Shown here: piece after piece, positions 1 to 7,630 of the stretch | Layout of the letters: each line of letters opens with the position of its first letter | How positions within the stretch are numbered: the stretch's first letter is position 1 | Assembly (NCBI GenBank): GCA_902782815.1 | Contig: CACZOS010000040.1 | Span: 1 to 10,724 of the forward strand | Length of the DNA stretch: 10,724 nt | Reading direction: 5' to 3' | Source of the DNA: an uncultured Lachnospiraceae bacterium | Lineage (GTDB): Bacteria > Bacillota > Clostridia > Lachnospirales > Lachnospiraceae | Made by a program: the position numbers and the translations under genes | Notes under the pieces: generated by a model | The model's input: the letters and a program-made list of their open reading frames with translations, nothing else | Database searches by the model: none | Told to the model about the DNA's origin: nothing

Positions 1-1256
1 CTTATGATGATAAGTTTGACACGTCATCCATGGTGGAGATAGTGAAGAAGGAGGGAGCATTTTATCTGGAGCTGTTCCATGGTGCCACCATCGCTTTCAA
101 GGATATGGCTTTGTCCATCCTTCCCTATCTTCTAACCACCAGTGCCAGAAAGAATCATGTCACAAATGAGATCGTCATCCTCACTGCCACTTCCGGGGAT
201 ACGGGCAAGGCAGCTCTGGCAGGTTTTGCTGATGTTCCGGGTACCAAGATCATCGTCTTTTATCCCAAGCATGGAGTAAGTCCCATCCAGGAGAAGCAGA
301 TGGTGACCCAGAAAGGGGAGAATACCTTTGTGATCGGTATAGAAGGGAATTTCGACGATGCTCAGACCGGGGTGAAAAAGATGTTTTCCGATCCCGATCT
401 TGCCGTCCTGATGGATCGGGCCGGATACCAGTTTTCTTCCGCCAACTCCATCAATGTGGGAAGGCTGGTTCCCCAGATCGTCTACTATGTATACTCCTAT
501 GCGAAACTATTGGAAAGAGGAGAGATCGGGCTGGGTGAGAAGATCAATATCGTGGTGCCCACGGGAAATTTCGGCAATATCCTGGCGGCCTACTATGCCA
601 AGCTTATGGGTCTGCCGGTGGACCGCCTGATCTGTGCTTCCAATGAGAACAAGGTTCTTTATGACTTTTTCGGTACCGGGACCTACGACAAGAACCGGCC
701 CTTTATCCTGACATCATCCCCTTCCATGGATATCCTGATCTCCAGTAATCTGGAAAGACTGATCTACCAGATCACCGGGAGAGATTCCGGGAAGAACAAG
801 GAGTTCATGAACAGTCTCTCCGCCGGAGGATCTTACCGGATAACAGAGGAGATGAGAGACCAGCTCCGGGATTTTTACGGGAACTATGCTTCAGAGGAAG
901 AAACGGCGGAAACTATCCGGTCCACCTACCGTGCCTGCGGCTATGTTCTGGATACTCACACGGCCGTCGCCGGGGCAGTTTACCGGAAATATAAAGAAGA
1001 AACCGGGGATCAGAAAACGACACTGATCGCCTCCACTGCCAGTCCCTTCAAATTTACCAGAAGCGTCATGAATGCCATTGATCCGGGCAATGACGATCGG
1101 ACTGATTTCCAGCTGATCGATGAATTGAGCCGGATTTCCGGGGTCAGGATTCCGAAAGCCATAGAAGAAATCCGTACTGCGCCGGTGCTTCATGACACTG
1201 TATGCACCAAGGAAGATATGTGCCGGGAAGTCAAAAAAATCCTGGGAATCTCTTGA
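1..1256 (+). CDS. thrC: Threonine synthase, N-terminus cut off by the window edge
   Basis: PLP-dependent enzyme that converts O-phosphohomoserine to L-threonine and phosphate, the last step of threonine synthesis, in the cytoplasm. The frame is open from base 3, so the first ATG at 30 is an internal Met and not the start; 417 residues are visible. From the usual length of this threonine synthase subfamily, I infer that roughly 80 N-terminal residues are missing. The PLP-binding lysine lies in the motif HGATIAFKDMA (Lys codon 99-101). ILTATSGDTGKAAL and the phosphate-binding loop PTGNFGN (558-578) are intact, as are ASNENKVLYDFF and SSPSMDILISSNLERL. These are hallmarks of the subfamily found in clostridia and proteobacteria. 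The frame is unbroken to the TGA stop. A promoter for the next transcript overlaps the stop codon. Identification is firm; the promoter and N-terminus lie outside the window. Confidence 0.96.
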   Translation, partial: YDDKFDTSSMVEIVKKEGAFYLELFHGATIAFKDMALSILPYLLTTSARKNHVTNEIVILTATSGDTGKAALAGFADVPGTKIIVFYPKHGVSPIQEKQMVTQKGENTFVIGIEGNFDDAQTGVKKMFSDPDLAVLMDRAGYQFSSANSINVGRLVPQIVYYVYSYAKLLERGEIGLGEKINIVVPTGNFGNILAAYYAKLMGLPVDRLICASNENKVLYDFFGTGTYDKNRPFILTSSPSMDILISSNLERLIYQITGRDSGKNKEFMNSLSAGGSYRITEEMRDQLRDFYGNYASEEETAETIRSTYRACGYVLDTHTAVAGAVYRKYKEETGDQKTTLIASTASPFKFTRSVMNAIDPGNDDRTDFQLIDELSRISGVRIPKAIEEIRTAPVLHDTVCTKEDMCREVKKILGIS

Positions 1257-1280
1257 CTTTCTGTTTTTATGTAGTATTAT
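1253..1280 (+). promoter_or_regulatory. Sigma-A-type promoter overlapping the thrC stop
   Basis: The -35 is TTGACT (1253-1258) and the -10 is TATTAT (1275-1280), separated by 16 bases; each hexamer matches consensus at five of six positions. The -35 contains the thrC TGA stop codon. The predicted start point, near 1286-1288, lies about 140 bases before the rpoD ATG, which implies a long leader. It is the best promoter candidate in this gap. The motif is directly visible; assigning it to rpoD, or to a short independent RNA, is inference. Confidence 0.65.
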
Positions 1281-1304
1281 AGGATATGATGTCCTATGAT
1301 AGGA
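1279..1304. promoter_or_regulatory. Operator-like inverted repeats at the rpoD leader start site
   Basis: The hexamer ATAGGA occurs at 1279-1284, its reverse complement TCCTAT at 1292-1297, and ATAGGA again at 1299-1304. The last two form a perfect 13-base palindrome with a one-base centre (TCCTATGATAGGA). The first half-site overlaps the promoter -10 and would lie upstream of the transcript, so a DNA-level operator is more plausible than an RNA hairpin. No regulator can be named. Confidence 0.4.
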
Positions 1305-1334
1305 TTAGTGGGTTGATATGTGAATCATGTTAAG

Positions 1335-1382
1335 AAAGGAAGGGGAAGTATTGGTTTTTTATCAGTACCCTTCCTTTATTTT
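1335..1382 (+). terminator. Terminator-like hairpin between thrC and rpoD
   Basis: A perfect 10-base-pair stem, AAAGGAAGGG (1335-1344) with CCCTTCCTTT (1368-1377), encloses a 23-base loop and is followed by a T-rich tail (ATTTT, 1378-1382). It can terminate thrC transcripts. Because it lies downstream of the promoter at 1253-1280, it could also act as a leader attenuator for rpoD or as the end of a short RNA of about 95 bases. The long loop and interrupted T-tract make it weaker than the terminator after rpoD. Confidence 0.6.
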
Positions 1383-1426
1383 CACTTATTCGCCGGGATC
1401 ATTCTTTTGAGACAGGAGTAATATTA

Positions 1427-2527
1427 ATGGAAGACAACAGATTAGTATTTGCCAACACCATGGAGAATCTGCTCAAGCAGGCTAAGGATAACAAGAGTGT
1501 TCTTGAGTATAAGGATATTAACGATTCCTTTAAAAATGTGGACCTTACCCCTGAGAGATTTGAATGGATCCTGGATTATTTCGAAAAACAGGGAGTCGAC
1601 GTGCTGAATACCAGCGACGAGGATGGGGAAGATGAAGAATTCATCGATGATGCCGAAGAAGTCGAGATCATGGATGATAAAGATTTCCTCGAAGGGGTCA
1701 GTCTGGAGGATCCTGTTCGTATGTACCTTAAGGAGATCGGCAACATTCCTCTTCTGACTGCGGAAGAAGAAGTGTTTCTTGCCCAGCGCATCGAGAAGGG
1801 TGACGAGATGGCAAGAAAGCAGCTGATCGAGGCTAATCTGCGCCTTGTAGTCAGTATCGCCAAAAAATATGTCGGCCGGGGGATGTCCTTCCTTGATCTG
1901 ATTCAGGAAGGAAACATGGGTCTGATGAAGGCCGTTGAGAAATTCGATTATAAAAAAGGAAATAAATTCAGCACCTATTCCACCTGGTGGATCCGGCAGG
2001 CCATCACCCGCGGAATCGCTGATACTGCCAAGACCATCCGTGTGCCTGTTCATATGGTGGAGACCATCAACAAGACCCTGCGTACTTCCAGGATGCTCCT
2101 TCAGGAGCTGGGCAGGGAACCAACCAATGAAGAGATCGCCAAAAAGATGGATATGCCTGTTGCCAAGATTGATGAGATCCTGAAGACCTCACGTGATCCG
2201 GTTTCCCTGGATACCCCCATCGGGGAGGAAGAGGATAGTCAGCTTGGTGATTTCATCGAGGATGAATCCCTTCTGTCTCCTGTGGATTCCGCTTCCTTCT
2301 CCATGCTGAAGGAGGAGCTGGAGGTGGCCATGGCTTCCCTGACGGAGAGGGAGCGAAATGTGATCAAGCTCCGCTTCGGTCTTGATGACGGGAAGACCAG
2401 GACCCTGGAGGAAGTCGGGAAAGAGTTTAACGTTACACGAGAACGTATCCGGCAGATCGAGGCGAAGGCTTTGCGCAAGTTAAGACATCCCAGCCGGAGC
2501 AGAAAGCTGAAGGATTTTCTGGAGTAA
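1427..2527 (+). CDS. rpoD: Primary RNA polymerase sigma factor (sigma-A / RpoD)
   Basis: Housekeeping sigma factor that directs RNA polymerase to TTGACA/TATAAT promoters; 366 residues, the usual size of Firmicutes SigA. The N-terminal part (1-90) is a short region 1.1 ending in an acidic stretch (63-86). Region 1.2 is [16 protein letters not shown] (95-110). Region 2 (about 133-199) carries the core-binding and -10 recognition signatures [19 protein letters not shown] and [15 protein letters not shown]. Region 3 spans about 205-290. Region 4.2 is the -35-binding helix-turn-helix [20 protein letters not shown] (326-345), followed by the basic end [20 protein letters not shown]. The ATG at 1427 is preceded by CAGGAG at 1413-1418. 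Many Firmicutes have dnaG directly upstream; here the neighbour is thrC. The intact region 1.2 and full regions 2-4 argue against an alternative sigma factor. Confidence 0.98.
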   Translation: MEDNRLVFANTMENLLKQAKDNKSVLEYKDINDSFKNVDLTPERFEWILDYFEKQGVDVLNTSDEDGEDEEFIDDAEEVEIMDDKDFLEGVSLEDPVRMYLKEIGNIPLLTAEEEVFLAQRIEKGDEMARKQLIEANLRLVVSIAKKYVGRGMSFLDLIQEGNMGLMKAVEKFDYKKGNKFSTYSTWWIRQAITRGIADTAKTIRVPVHMVETINKTLRTSRMLLQELGREPTNEEIAKKMDMPVAKIDEILKTSRDPVSLDTPIGEEEDSQLGDFIEDESLLSPVDSASFSMLKEELEVAMASLTERERNVIKLRFGLDDGKTRTLEEVGKEFNVTRERIRQIEAKALRKLRHPSRSRKLKDFLE

Positions 2528-2548
2528 TCACGATAAAGCAGAATGATC

Positions 2549-2578
2549 GGGAAGACCTGTAAGGTCTTCCCTTTTTTT
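2549..2578 (+). terminator. Strong intrinsic terminator after rpoD
   Basis: A perfect 9-base-pair stem, GGGAAGACC (2549-2557) with GGTCTTCCC (2563-2571), has a five-base loop TGTAA and is followed by seven T residues (2572-2578). It begins 21 bases after the rpoD stop and ends 16 bases before the polC ATG, so it controls how much rpoD transcript reaches polC. Confidence 0.93.
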
Positions 2579-2594
2579 CCAATGAGGTGTAAAG

Positions 2595-5500
2595 ATGTTA
2601 GAGGGCAACAAATTTACGGATGTATTTCCGGACTACGACATTCCGGAGGGATTCCGCTATATCCTCTCCGGGGCGGTGGTGGAACGGATCGTTTTAAAGC
2701 AAAAAAGCAAACAGCTGGTCATCCATCTTCTCAGTGAGCATATTTTCTCCGGAAAAATGCTGAGAAAGATCTCCGCCGACATCAAGGCAAAACTGTTTGA
2801 TAAAGACTATGTCTACGTGACCATAGAGGACAGATATATCCTTTCCAGGGCCTATACCCTTGAGCAGATCACCAGAGAGTACTGGGATACCATACTGGAT
2901 GACTGTAAGCAGATGGGGCAGATTGAATACAGTATGATCTCCCGTTGTGACTGGGGTTTTGACGGGGATATCATGACCATTCTTCTGGAGGATTCCTTCC
3001 TGGCAAAGAGCAAGGTCCCTGAACTGAAGGCATACTTCGAAGATCTGTTTTCCACCAGGTTCGGCAAGCAGATCAAGGTTGGATTTGACTTTTCCGACGC
3101 AGCCAAGAAATCCTTCTATGAGGCCAGGGAGTACAAACTGCGCCAGGAGGTGGAGCTTGTCATGGATCAGGCCCATTCTCTGGAGGAAAAGAAGGACGGA
3201 GACCCGGAGAAAGACGATAAAAGAAAAGGAAAAAAATCAAAGAACCCTTACCGGAGCAATTTTTATGAGGAGAGGGCCAGGAGTAAAGAACTGGGGATCC
3301 GGAACCGTAATTCGAAGGATCCGGATGCCATCTACGGAAGAAATTGTGACGGGGACCTGACTGCTATTCGGGAGATCAACGGGGAGATCGGTCTGATCGT
3401 GATCCATGGTGAGATCATTGAACTGGAAGAAAGGGAGATCAAAGGTGACAAGATCCTGGTCATCTTCACCATCACGGATGATACCGATTCCATCACGGGA
3501 AAAATCTTTTTAAACCACGATCAGGCGGAGGAATTCCGTCCCCTTTTCCGAAAAGGCGGGTTTTATAAGATCAAATCCACCCCTACTCTGGATTACCGAA
3601 CCAACGAACTGACCCTTTCCGGGATCCGGGGCATCAAACCGGTCCCGGATTTTCGGACAAAAAGGATCGACCGGAGCAAAGACAAGAGGGTGGAACTTCA
3701 CCTTCATACAATGATGAGTGATCTCGACAGTGTGGTGGATGTGGAAAAAGTTATCCGGACTGCCAAAGAATGGGGGCACAAGGCCATGGCCATCACGGAT
3801 CACGGCGTTCTCCAGGCCTTCCCCATCGCAGACCACTGTGTTTCTCCCCAGGAAGATTTCAAAGTCATCTATGGCTGTGAAGCGTACTTTATCGATGATC
3901 TGAAGACCCTGGTCCACAACAGCAAAGGACAAGGATTCAGAGATTCCTTTGTTGTTTTTGACCTGGAGACCACAGGCTTTTCCCCGGTCCACGACGAAAT
4001 CATAGAAATCGGGGCAGTCAAGGTGGAAGGAGGGGAGGTCAAAGACCATTACAGCGTTTTTGTCAATCCCGGGCGGCCCATACCGGCCCGGATCACTGAA
4101 CTTACCGGGATCCGGGATGAGATGGTGGAAGGGGCTTCTTCCATCGAAACCGTGCTTCCGGAGTTCCTGTCTTTTTGTGAGGGCTGCTGCCTGGTGGCTC
4201 ACAATGCCGAGTTCGACGTGGAATTTATCCGGGAGAAAGCAAACAGGATGGGAACAGCTGTGGATTTTACGGTCCTGGATACCCTTCAGATGGCAAGACT
4301 GCTCCTTAAAGACCTTCACAGGTTTAAACTGAATACCTTATGCAAATATCTGGGCATTAAGCAGGAACACCACCACCGTGCGGTGGATGACGCCAGAGTG
4401 ACCGCCGAGATTTTCCTGCGGTTTATCACCATGCTGGAGGAGGAAGGCATCCATGATACCGATGCTTTAAATGAGAGGGGAAAGGTCTCACGGGATCTGA
4501 TCCGCAAAGCCAACTCCACACATGGAATCATCCTGATCAAAAATGACAAGGGAAGGGTCAATTTAAACCGCCTGGTTTCCGAATCCCATCTGAACTACTA
4601 TTACCGTCGTCCCAAAATGCCGAAGAGCCTTATTGAGAAATACCGAGAGGGTCTTATTCTCGGGTCGGCCTGTGAGTCCGGAGAACTTTTCCAGGCAGTG
4701 ATCCGCAACAAGAGTGAGGAGGAGATCGCCAGGCTGGTGAATTTCTATGATTATCTGGAGATTCAGCCCATCGGGAATAATGCGTTCATGCTAGAAAGCG
4801 ACAAATATGACGCGCTTGACCCGGAAGATCTCCGCAATTATAACCGCAGGATCGTTGAGTTGGGTGAGAAATACCATAAACCCGTGGTGGCTACCGGTGA
4901 TGTACACTTCCTCAACCCCGAGGATGAGGTCTACCGCCGCATCCTGCAGGCGGGAAAAGGATTTGCGGACGCGGACAGGCAGGCTCCTCTCTATCTGCGG
5001 ACCACCGATGAGATGCTGGAAGAATTTTCCTATCTGGGAGAAAAGAAGGCCTATGAAGTGGTGGTGACCAATTCCAATCTGATTGCGGATATGGTGGAAA
5101 AAATCTCCCCCATCCATCCCGATAAATGTCCTCCGGTAATTCCTGATTCTGCGGAAACCCTTACCAGGATCTGTTATGATAAAGCCCACGAAATTTACGG
5201 GGATACCCTGCCTGACCTGGTTAAAAGCCGCCTGGACAGGGAGCTGGACTCCATTATCAGCAACGATTTTGCCGTAATGTATATCATTGCCCAGAAACTG
5301 GTCTGGGATTCCAATGCCCACGGTTATCTGGTGGGGTCCAGAGGTTCGGTGGGATCTTCCTTTGTGGCAACCATGTCGGGAATCACCGAGGTGAATCCTC
5401 TGCCTGCACATTATATCTGCCCTTCCTGCCACTTTGTGGATTTTGATTCCGAGTTCGTGAAACCCTATTCCGACAGGAGTATGTCGGGATGCGATATGCC

Positions 5501-7031
5501 TGACCGGGACTGCCCGGTTTGCGGGACCCGGCTGAACAAGGAAGGACATGATATCCCCTTCGAGACCTTCCTGGGTTTTAAAGGAAATAAGGAACCGGAT
5601 ATCGACCTGAATTTCTCCGGTGAGTATCAGGCCAAGGCCCACAGATATGTGGAGGTTATTTTCGGGGAGGGAAAGGCATATCGGGCGGGGACCATCGGTA
5701 CCATTGCCGAGAAGACAGCCTATGGCTATGTCCGGGGTTATTTTGAGGACCGCGGCATCCATAAGCGCTCCTGTGAGATCTCCCGTCTGGCCAGAGGCTG
5801 TACCGGAGTAAAACGAACTACCGGTCAGCATCCCGGAGGAATCATCGTGGTTCCCCATGAATATGATATCTATGATTTCACCGCCATACAGCATCCGGCA
5901 AACGATATGGATACCGATGTGATCACCACCCATTATGAGTATCATTCCATCGACCATAACCTTTTAAAGCTGGATATACTGGGGCATGATGATCCCACCA
6001 TGATCCGGAGGCTGGAGGACCTGACAGGAGTAAATGCCCAGGATATCCCCCTTGATGATCCGGATGTAATGGAGATTTTCCACGGGACACAGATCCTGGG
6101 AATCCGGCCCGAGGATATCGGCGGTGTGGAAACAGGATCCCTGGGAGTTCCCGAGTTCGGTACGGACTTTGTTATCCAGATGCTTATAGACACCAAGCCT
6201 AAATCTTTTTCCGACCTGGTGAGGATTTCCGGCCTGTCCCATGGGACCGATGTATGGCTGGGCAATGCCCAGGAACTGATCAGCCAGGGCAAGGCGGAGA
6301 TCTCCACCTGTATCTGCTGCCGTGATGATATCATGACCTATCTGATCCATATGGGGCTGGACAAGGAGATGTCCTTCACCATCATGGAGTCGGTACGAAA
6401 GGGTAAAGGGCTGAAACCGGCGTGGGAAAGTGAGATGATCACCCATGGTGTTCCGGACTGGTACATCGATTCCTGCAAGAAGATCAAATACATGTTCCCC
6501 AAAGCCCACGCTGCAGCCTATGTCATGATGGGATGGCGTGTGGCATGGTTTAAGGTCCACTATCCTCTGGCCTATTATGCCGCTTATTTCGCCATCAGGG
6601 CATCCGCCTTCTCCTATGAGATTATGTGCCGTGGGCCGGAAATCCTGGCGGAGGCTCTCCGACGGCTGAAAGCGGTTCCAAAGGACAAGCAGACCAAAAA
6701 AGACCAGGATACCCTGAGGGACGGAAGGATTGCCCAGGAGATGTATGCCAGAGGATATTCCTTCCTGCCTATCGATATCTATAAGGCAAAGGCCAGGGAA
6801 TCCCTGATCATCGGAGATCAGATCATGCCCCCTCTTCTGAGTATTGAAGGACTGGGGGAAAAAGCCTGTGATCAGATAGAGGAGGCTGCCGGAAAAGGGC
6901 GGTTTACTTCCCTGGAAAACTTCCGGGCCCAGACCCGGGTCAGCAAAAGCAACGTGGATAAAATGGTGGAACTGGGTATATTGAGAGACCTGCCGGAAAC
7001 AGACCAGCTAAGCTTTGATTTCCTTTATTGA
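2595..7031 (+). CDS. polC: DNA polymerase III alpha subunit, PolC type (with 3'-5' exonuclease)
   Basis: Replicative DNA polymerase of low-GC Gram-positives; 1478 residues, slightly longer than the roughly 1440 of the Bacillus enzyme. In order: an N-terminal domain (1-165), a Lys/Asp/Glu-rich linker (about 194-225) and an OB-fold region (about 255-350). A PHP domain follows (HLHT 369-372, TDHG 401-404, GDVH 768-771). It is split by a DnaQ-like proofreading exonuclease (about 450-612), with DLETTG at 456-461, HNAEFD at 536-541 and HRAVDD at 594-599. A zinc module has cysteines 942, 945, 973 and 976. The catalytic aspartates D1002 and D1004 sit in PDIDLNFSG. KRTTGQHPGG (1073-1082) and KYMFPKAHAAAYV (1298-1310) are conserved. 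A helix-hairpin-helix-like part precedes the C-terminal clamp-binding motif QLSFDF (1471-1476). The ATG follows GAGGTG (2584-2589). All catalytic residues expected of the family are present. Confidence 0.98.
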   Translation: MLEGNKFTDVFPDYDIPEGFRYILSGAVVERIVLKQKSKQLVIHLLSEHIFSGKMLRKISADIKAKLFDKDYVYVTIEDRYILSRAYTLEQITREYWDTILDDCKQMGQIEYSMISRCDWGFDGDIMTILLEDSFLAKSKVPELKAYFEDLFSTRFGKQIKVGFDFSDAAKKSFYEAREYKLRQEVELVMDQAHSLEEKKDGDPEKDDKRKGKKSKNPYRSNFYEERARSKELGIRNRNSKDPDAIYGRNCDGDLTAIREINGEIGLIVIHGEIIELEEREIKGDKILVIFTITDDTDSITGKIFLNHDQAEEFRPLFRKGGFYKIKSTPTLDYRTNELTLSGIRGIKPVPDFRTKRIDRSKDKRVELHLHTMMSDLDSVVDVEKVIRTAKEWGHKAMAITDHGVLQAFPIADHCVSPQEDFKVIYGCEAYFIDDLKTLVHNSKGQGFRDSFVVFDLETTGFSPVHDEIIEIGAVKVEGGEVKDHYSVFVNPGRPIPARITELTGIRDEMVEGASSIETVLPEFLSFCEGCCLVAHNAEFDVEFIREKANRMGTAVDFTVLDTLQMARLLLKDLHRFKLNTLCKYLGIKQEHHHRAVDDARVTAEIFLRFITMLEEEGIHDTDALNERGKVSRDLIRKANSTHGIILIKNDKGRVNLNRLVSESHLNYYYRRPKMPKSLIEKYREGLILGSACESGELFQAVIRNKSEEEIARLVNFYDYLEIQPIGNNAFMLESDKYDALDPEDLRNYNRRIVELGEKYHKPVVATGDVHFLNPEDEVYRRILQAGKGFADADRQAPLYLRTTDEMLEEFSYLGEKKAYEVVVTNSNLIADMVEKISPIHPDKCPPVIPDSAETLTRICYDKAHEIYGDTLPDLVKSRLDRELDSIISNDFAVMYIIAQKLVWDSNAHGYLVGSRGSVGSSFVATMSGITEVNPLPAHYICPSCHFVDFDSEFVKPYSDRSMSGCDMPDRDCPVCGTRLNKEGHDIPFETFLGFKGNKEPDIDLNFSGEYQAKAHRYVEVIFGEGKAYRAGTIGTIAEKTAYGYVRGYFEDRGIHKRSCEISRLARGCTGVKRTTGQHPGGIIVVPHEYDIYDFTAIQHPANDMDTDVITTHYEYHSIDHNLLKLDILGHDDPTMIRRLEDLTGVNAQDIPLDDPDVMEIFHGTQILGIRPEDIGGVETGSLGVPEFGTDFVIQMLIDTKPKSFSDLVRISGLSHGTDVWLGNAQELISQGKAEISTCICCRDDIMTYLIHMGLDKEMSFTIMESVRKGKGLKPAWESEMITHGVPDWYIDSCKKIKYMFPKAHAAAYVMMGWRVAWFKVHYPLAYYAAYFAIRASAFSYEIMCRGPEILAEALRRLKAVPKDKQTKKDQDTLRDGRIAQEMYARGYSFLPIDIYKAKARESLIIGDQIMPPLLSIEGLGEKACDQIEEAAGKGRFTSLENFRAQTRVSKSNVDKMVELGILRDLPETDQLSFDFLY

Positions 7032-7056
7032 TGAATCGGGAGGAAAGTGGTATGAT
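7028..7056 (+). promoter_or_regulatory. Extended -10 promoter overlapping the polC stop
   Basis: The -35-like TTGATG (7028-7033) contains the polC TGA. A 17-base spacer leads to TATGAT (7051-7056), preceded by TGG, which gives an extended -10 (TGnTATGAT). It would start transcription near 7063, about 50 bases before the ATG at 7113, and serve the three genes that follow. Motif and spacing are visible; activity is inferred. Confidence 0.55.
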
Positions 7057-7063
7057 GATACCA
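7048..7063. promoter_or_regulatory. Palindrome over the -10 of the downstream operon promoter
   Basis: TGGTAT (7048-7053) and ATACCA (7058-7063) are perfect inverted arms around GATG. They cover the -10 and end at the predicted start point. This placement suits a repressor operator. A short RNA hairpin is unlikely because most of the repeat is upstream of the start. It shares a TATGATG core with the repeats before rpoD. Confidence 0.35.
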
Positions 7064-7096
7064 TCGGGTGGGAAAGAATCCCCACCGGCACAAAAG

Positions 7097-7102
7097 AAAG
7101 GA
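7097..7102 (+). promoter_or_regulatory. Ribosome binding site setting the carbonic anhydrase-like gene start
   Basis: AAAGGA ends 10 bases before the ATG at 7113. It favours that ATG over the in-frame GTG at 7068, which would add 15 residues (GKNPHRHKRK and so on) unlike the family's N-terminus and would lie only about 5 bases after the predicted transcription start. Confidence 0.6.
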
Positions 7103-7112
7103 TTGTGATCTG

Positions 7113-7601
7113 ATGGCCTATATCAAAAACGCAAAGCTCCAGGGAAATGCCTGGGCCGCCCATGATGCGGACATTGTGGGTAATGTGGTCATAGGGGATG
7201 AGAGCTCGGTATGGTATCATGCGGTGATCCGGGGAGACATGGCCCCTGTGGTGATCGGTTCAGGAACCAATATTCAGGACGGCTGTGTAATCCATGCCAG
7301 CGCCGACTACCCATGCCGGATCGGCAACAGCGTATCTGTGGGTCATGGGGCTTTAGTCCATGGCTGTACCATCGGAAGCAATTCATTGATCGGGATGGGG
7401 GCAGTCATCATGAATGGTGCCAGGATCGGAGAGGACTGTATTGTCGGTGCCGGTTCCCTGGTGACCCAGGGGATGACGATTCCGGACGGCATGCTGGCTT
7501 ACGGTTCCCCCGCCAGGGTCATCCGGCCCCTTACGGAGGAAGAAAAAAAGAATAATCAGACCAACGCGATCACCTATATGCTGCTGAAAAATGTTCAGTG
7601 A
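7113..7601 (+). CDS. Gamma-class carbonic anhydrase-like hexapeptide-repeat protein (YrdA/CaiE type)
   Basis: A 162-residue left-handed beta-helix protein of the gamma carbonic anhydrase family, expected to be a cytoplasmic trimer with zinc or iron between subunits. The hexapeptide rhythm runs through about residues 10-125 (for example IVGNVVIGDE, CTIGSNSLIGMGAVIMNGARIG). The metal ligands of the family are all present: H61 (VIHAS), H78 and H83 (VGHGALVHG). The conserved R40 and D42 (VIRGD) and Q55 are also there. It lacks the acidic loop insertions of the archaeal Cam enzyme, as is usual for the short CamH-like branch. A helical tail (141-162) packs against the helix in relatives. Its role is uncertain: some family members hydrate CO2, and others have no shown activity. 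It starts 81 bases after polC and probably leads a three-gene operon. Confidence 0.9.
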   Translation: MAYIKNAKLQGNAWAAHDADIVGNVVIGDESSVWYHAVIRGDMAPVVIGSGTNIQDGCVIHASADYPCRIGNSVSVGHGALVHGCTIGSNSLIGMGAVIMNGARIGEDCIVGAGSLVTQGMTIPDGMLAYGSPARVIRPLTEEEKKNNQTNAITYMLLKNVQ

Positions 7602-7616
7602 GATCCGTGGGACGAC

Positions 7617-7624
7617 AAGGAGGA
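7617..7624 (+). promoter_or_regulatory. Ribosome binding site setting the start of the membrane-anchored protein
   Basis: AAGGAGGA is a near-perfect Shine-Dalgarno sequence ending six bases before the ATG at 7631. It decides against the in-frame GTG at 7598, which overlaps the previous stop codon and has no such site. Confidence 0.8.
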
Positions 7625-7630
7625 CATGAG

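Noticed and set aside
30..1256. ATG at 30 as the thrC start
   Set aside because: The frame is open and shows family-like residues (YDDKFDTSS) upstream to the window edge, and there is no ribosome binding site before 30.
2543..2737. Plus-strand 64-codon frame starting in the rpoD terminator
   Set aside because: It would begin inside the terminator hairpin region and overlaps polC in another frame, with no ribosome binding site.
4791..5957. Long minus-strand frame of 388 codons inside polC
   Set aside because: It lies wholly antisense to an intact, strongly conserved polC. Its product is rich in His/Gly/Ile without domain motifs, as expected from the complement of biased codons.
7066..7086. 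GGTGGG/CCCACC hairpin before the carbonic anhydrase-like gene
   Set aside because: Only six pairs with an eight-base loop, no T-tract and no overlap with the ribosome binding site, so neither a terminator nor a riboswitch can be supported.
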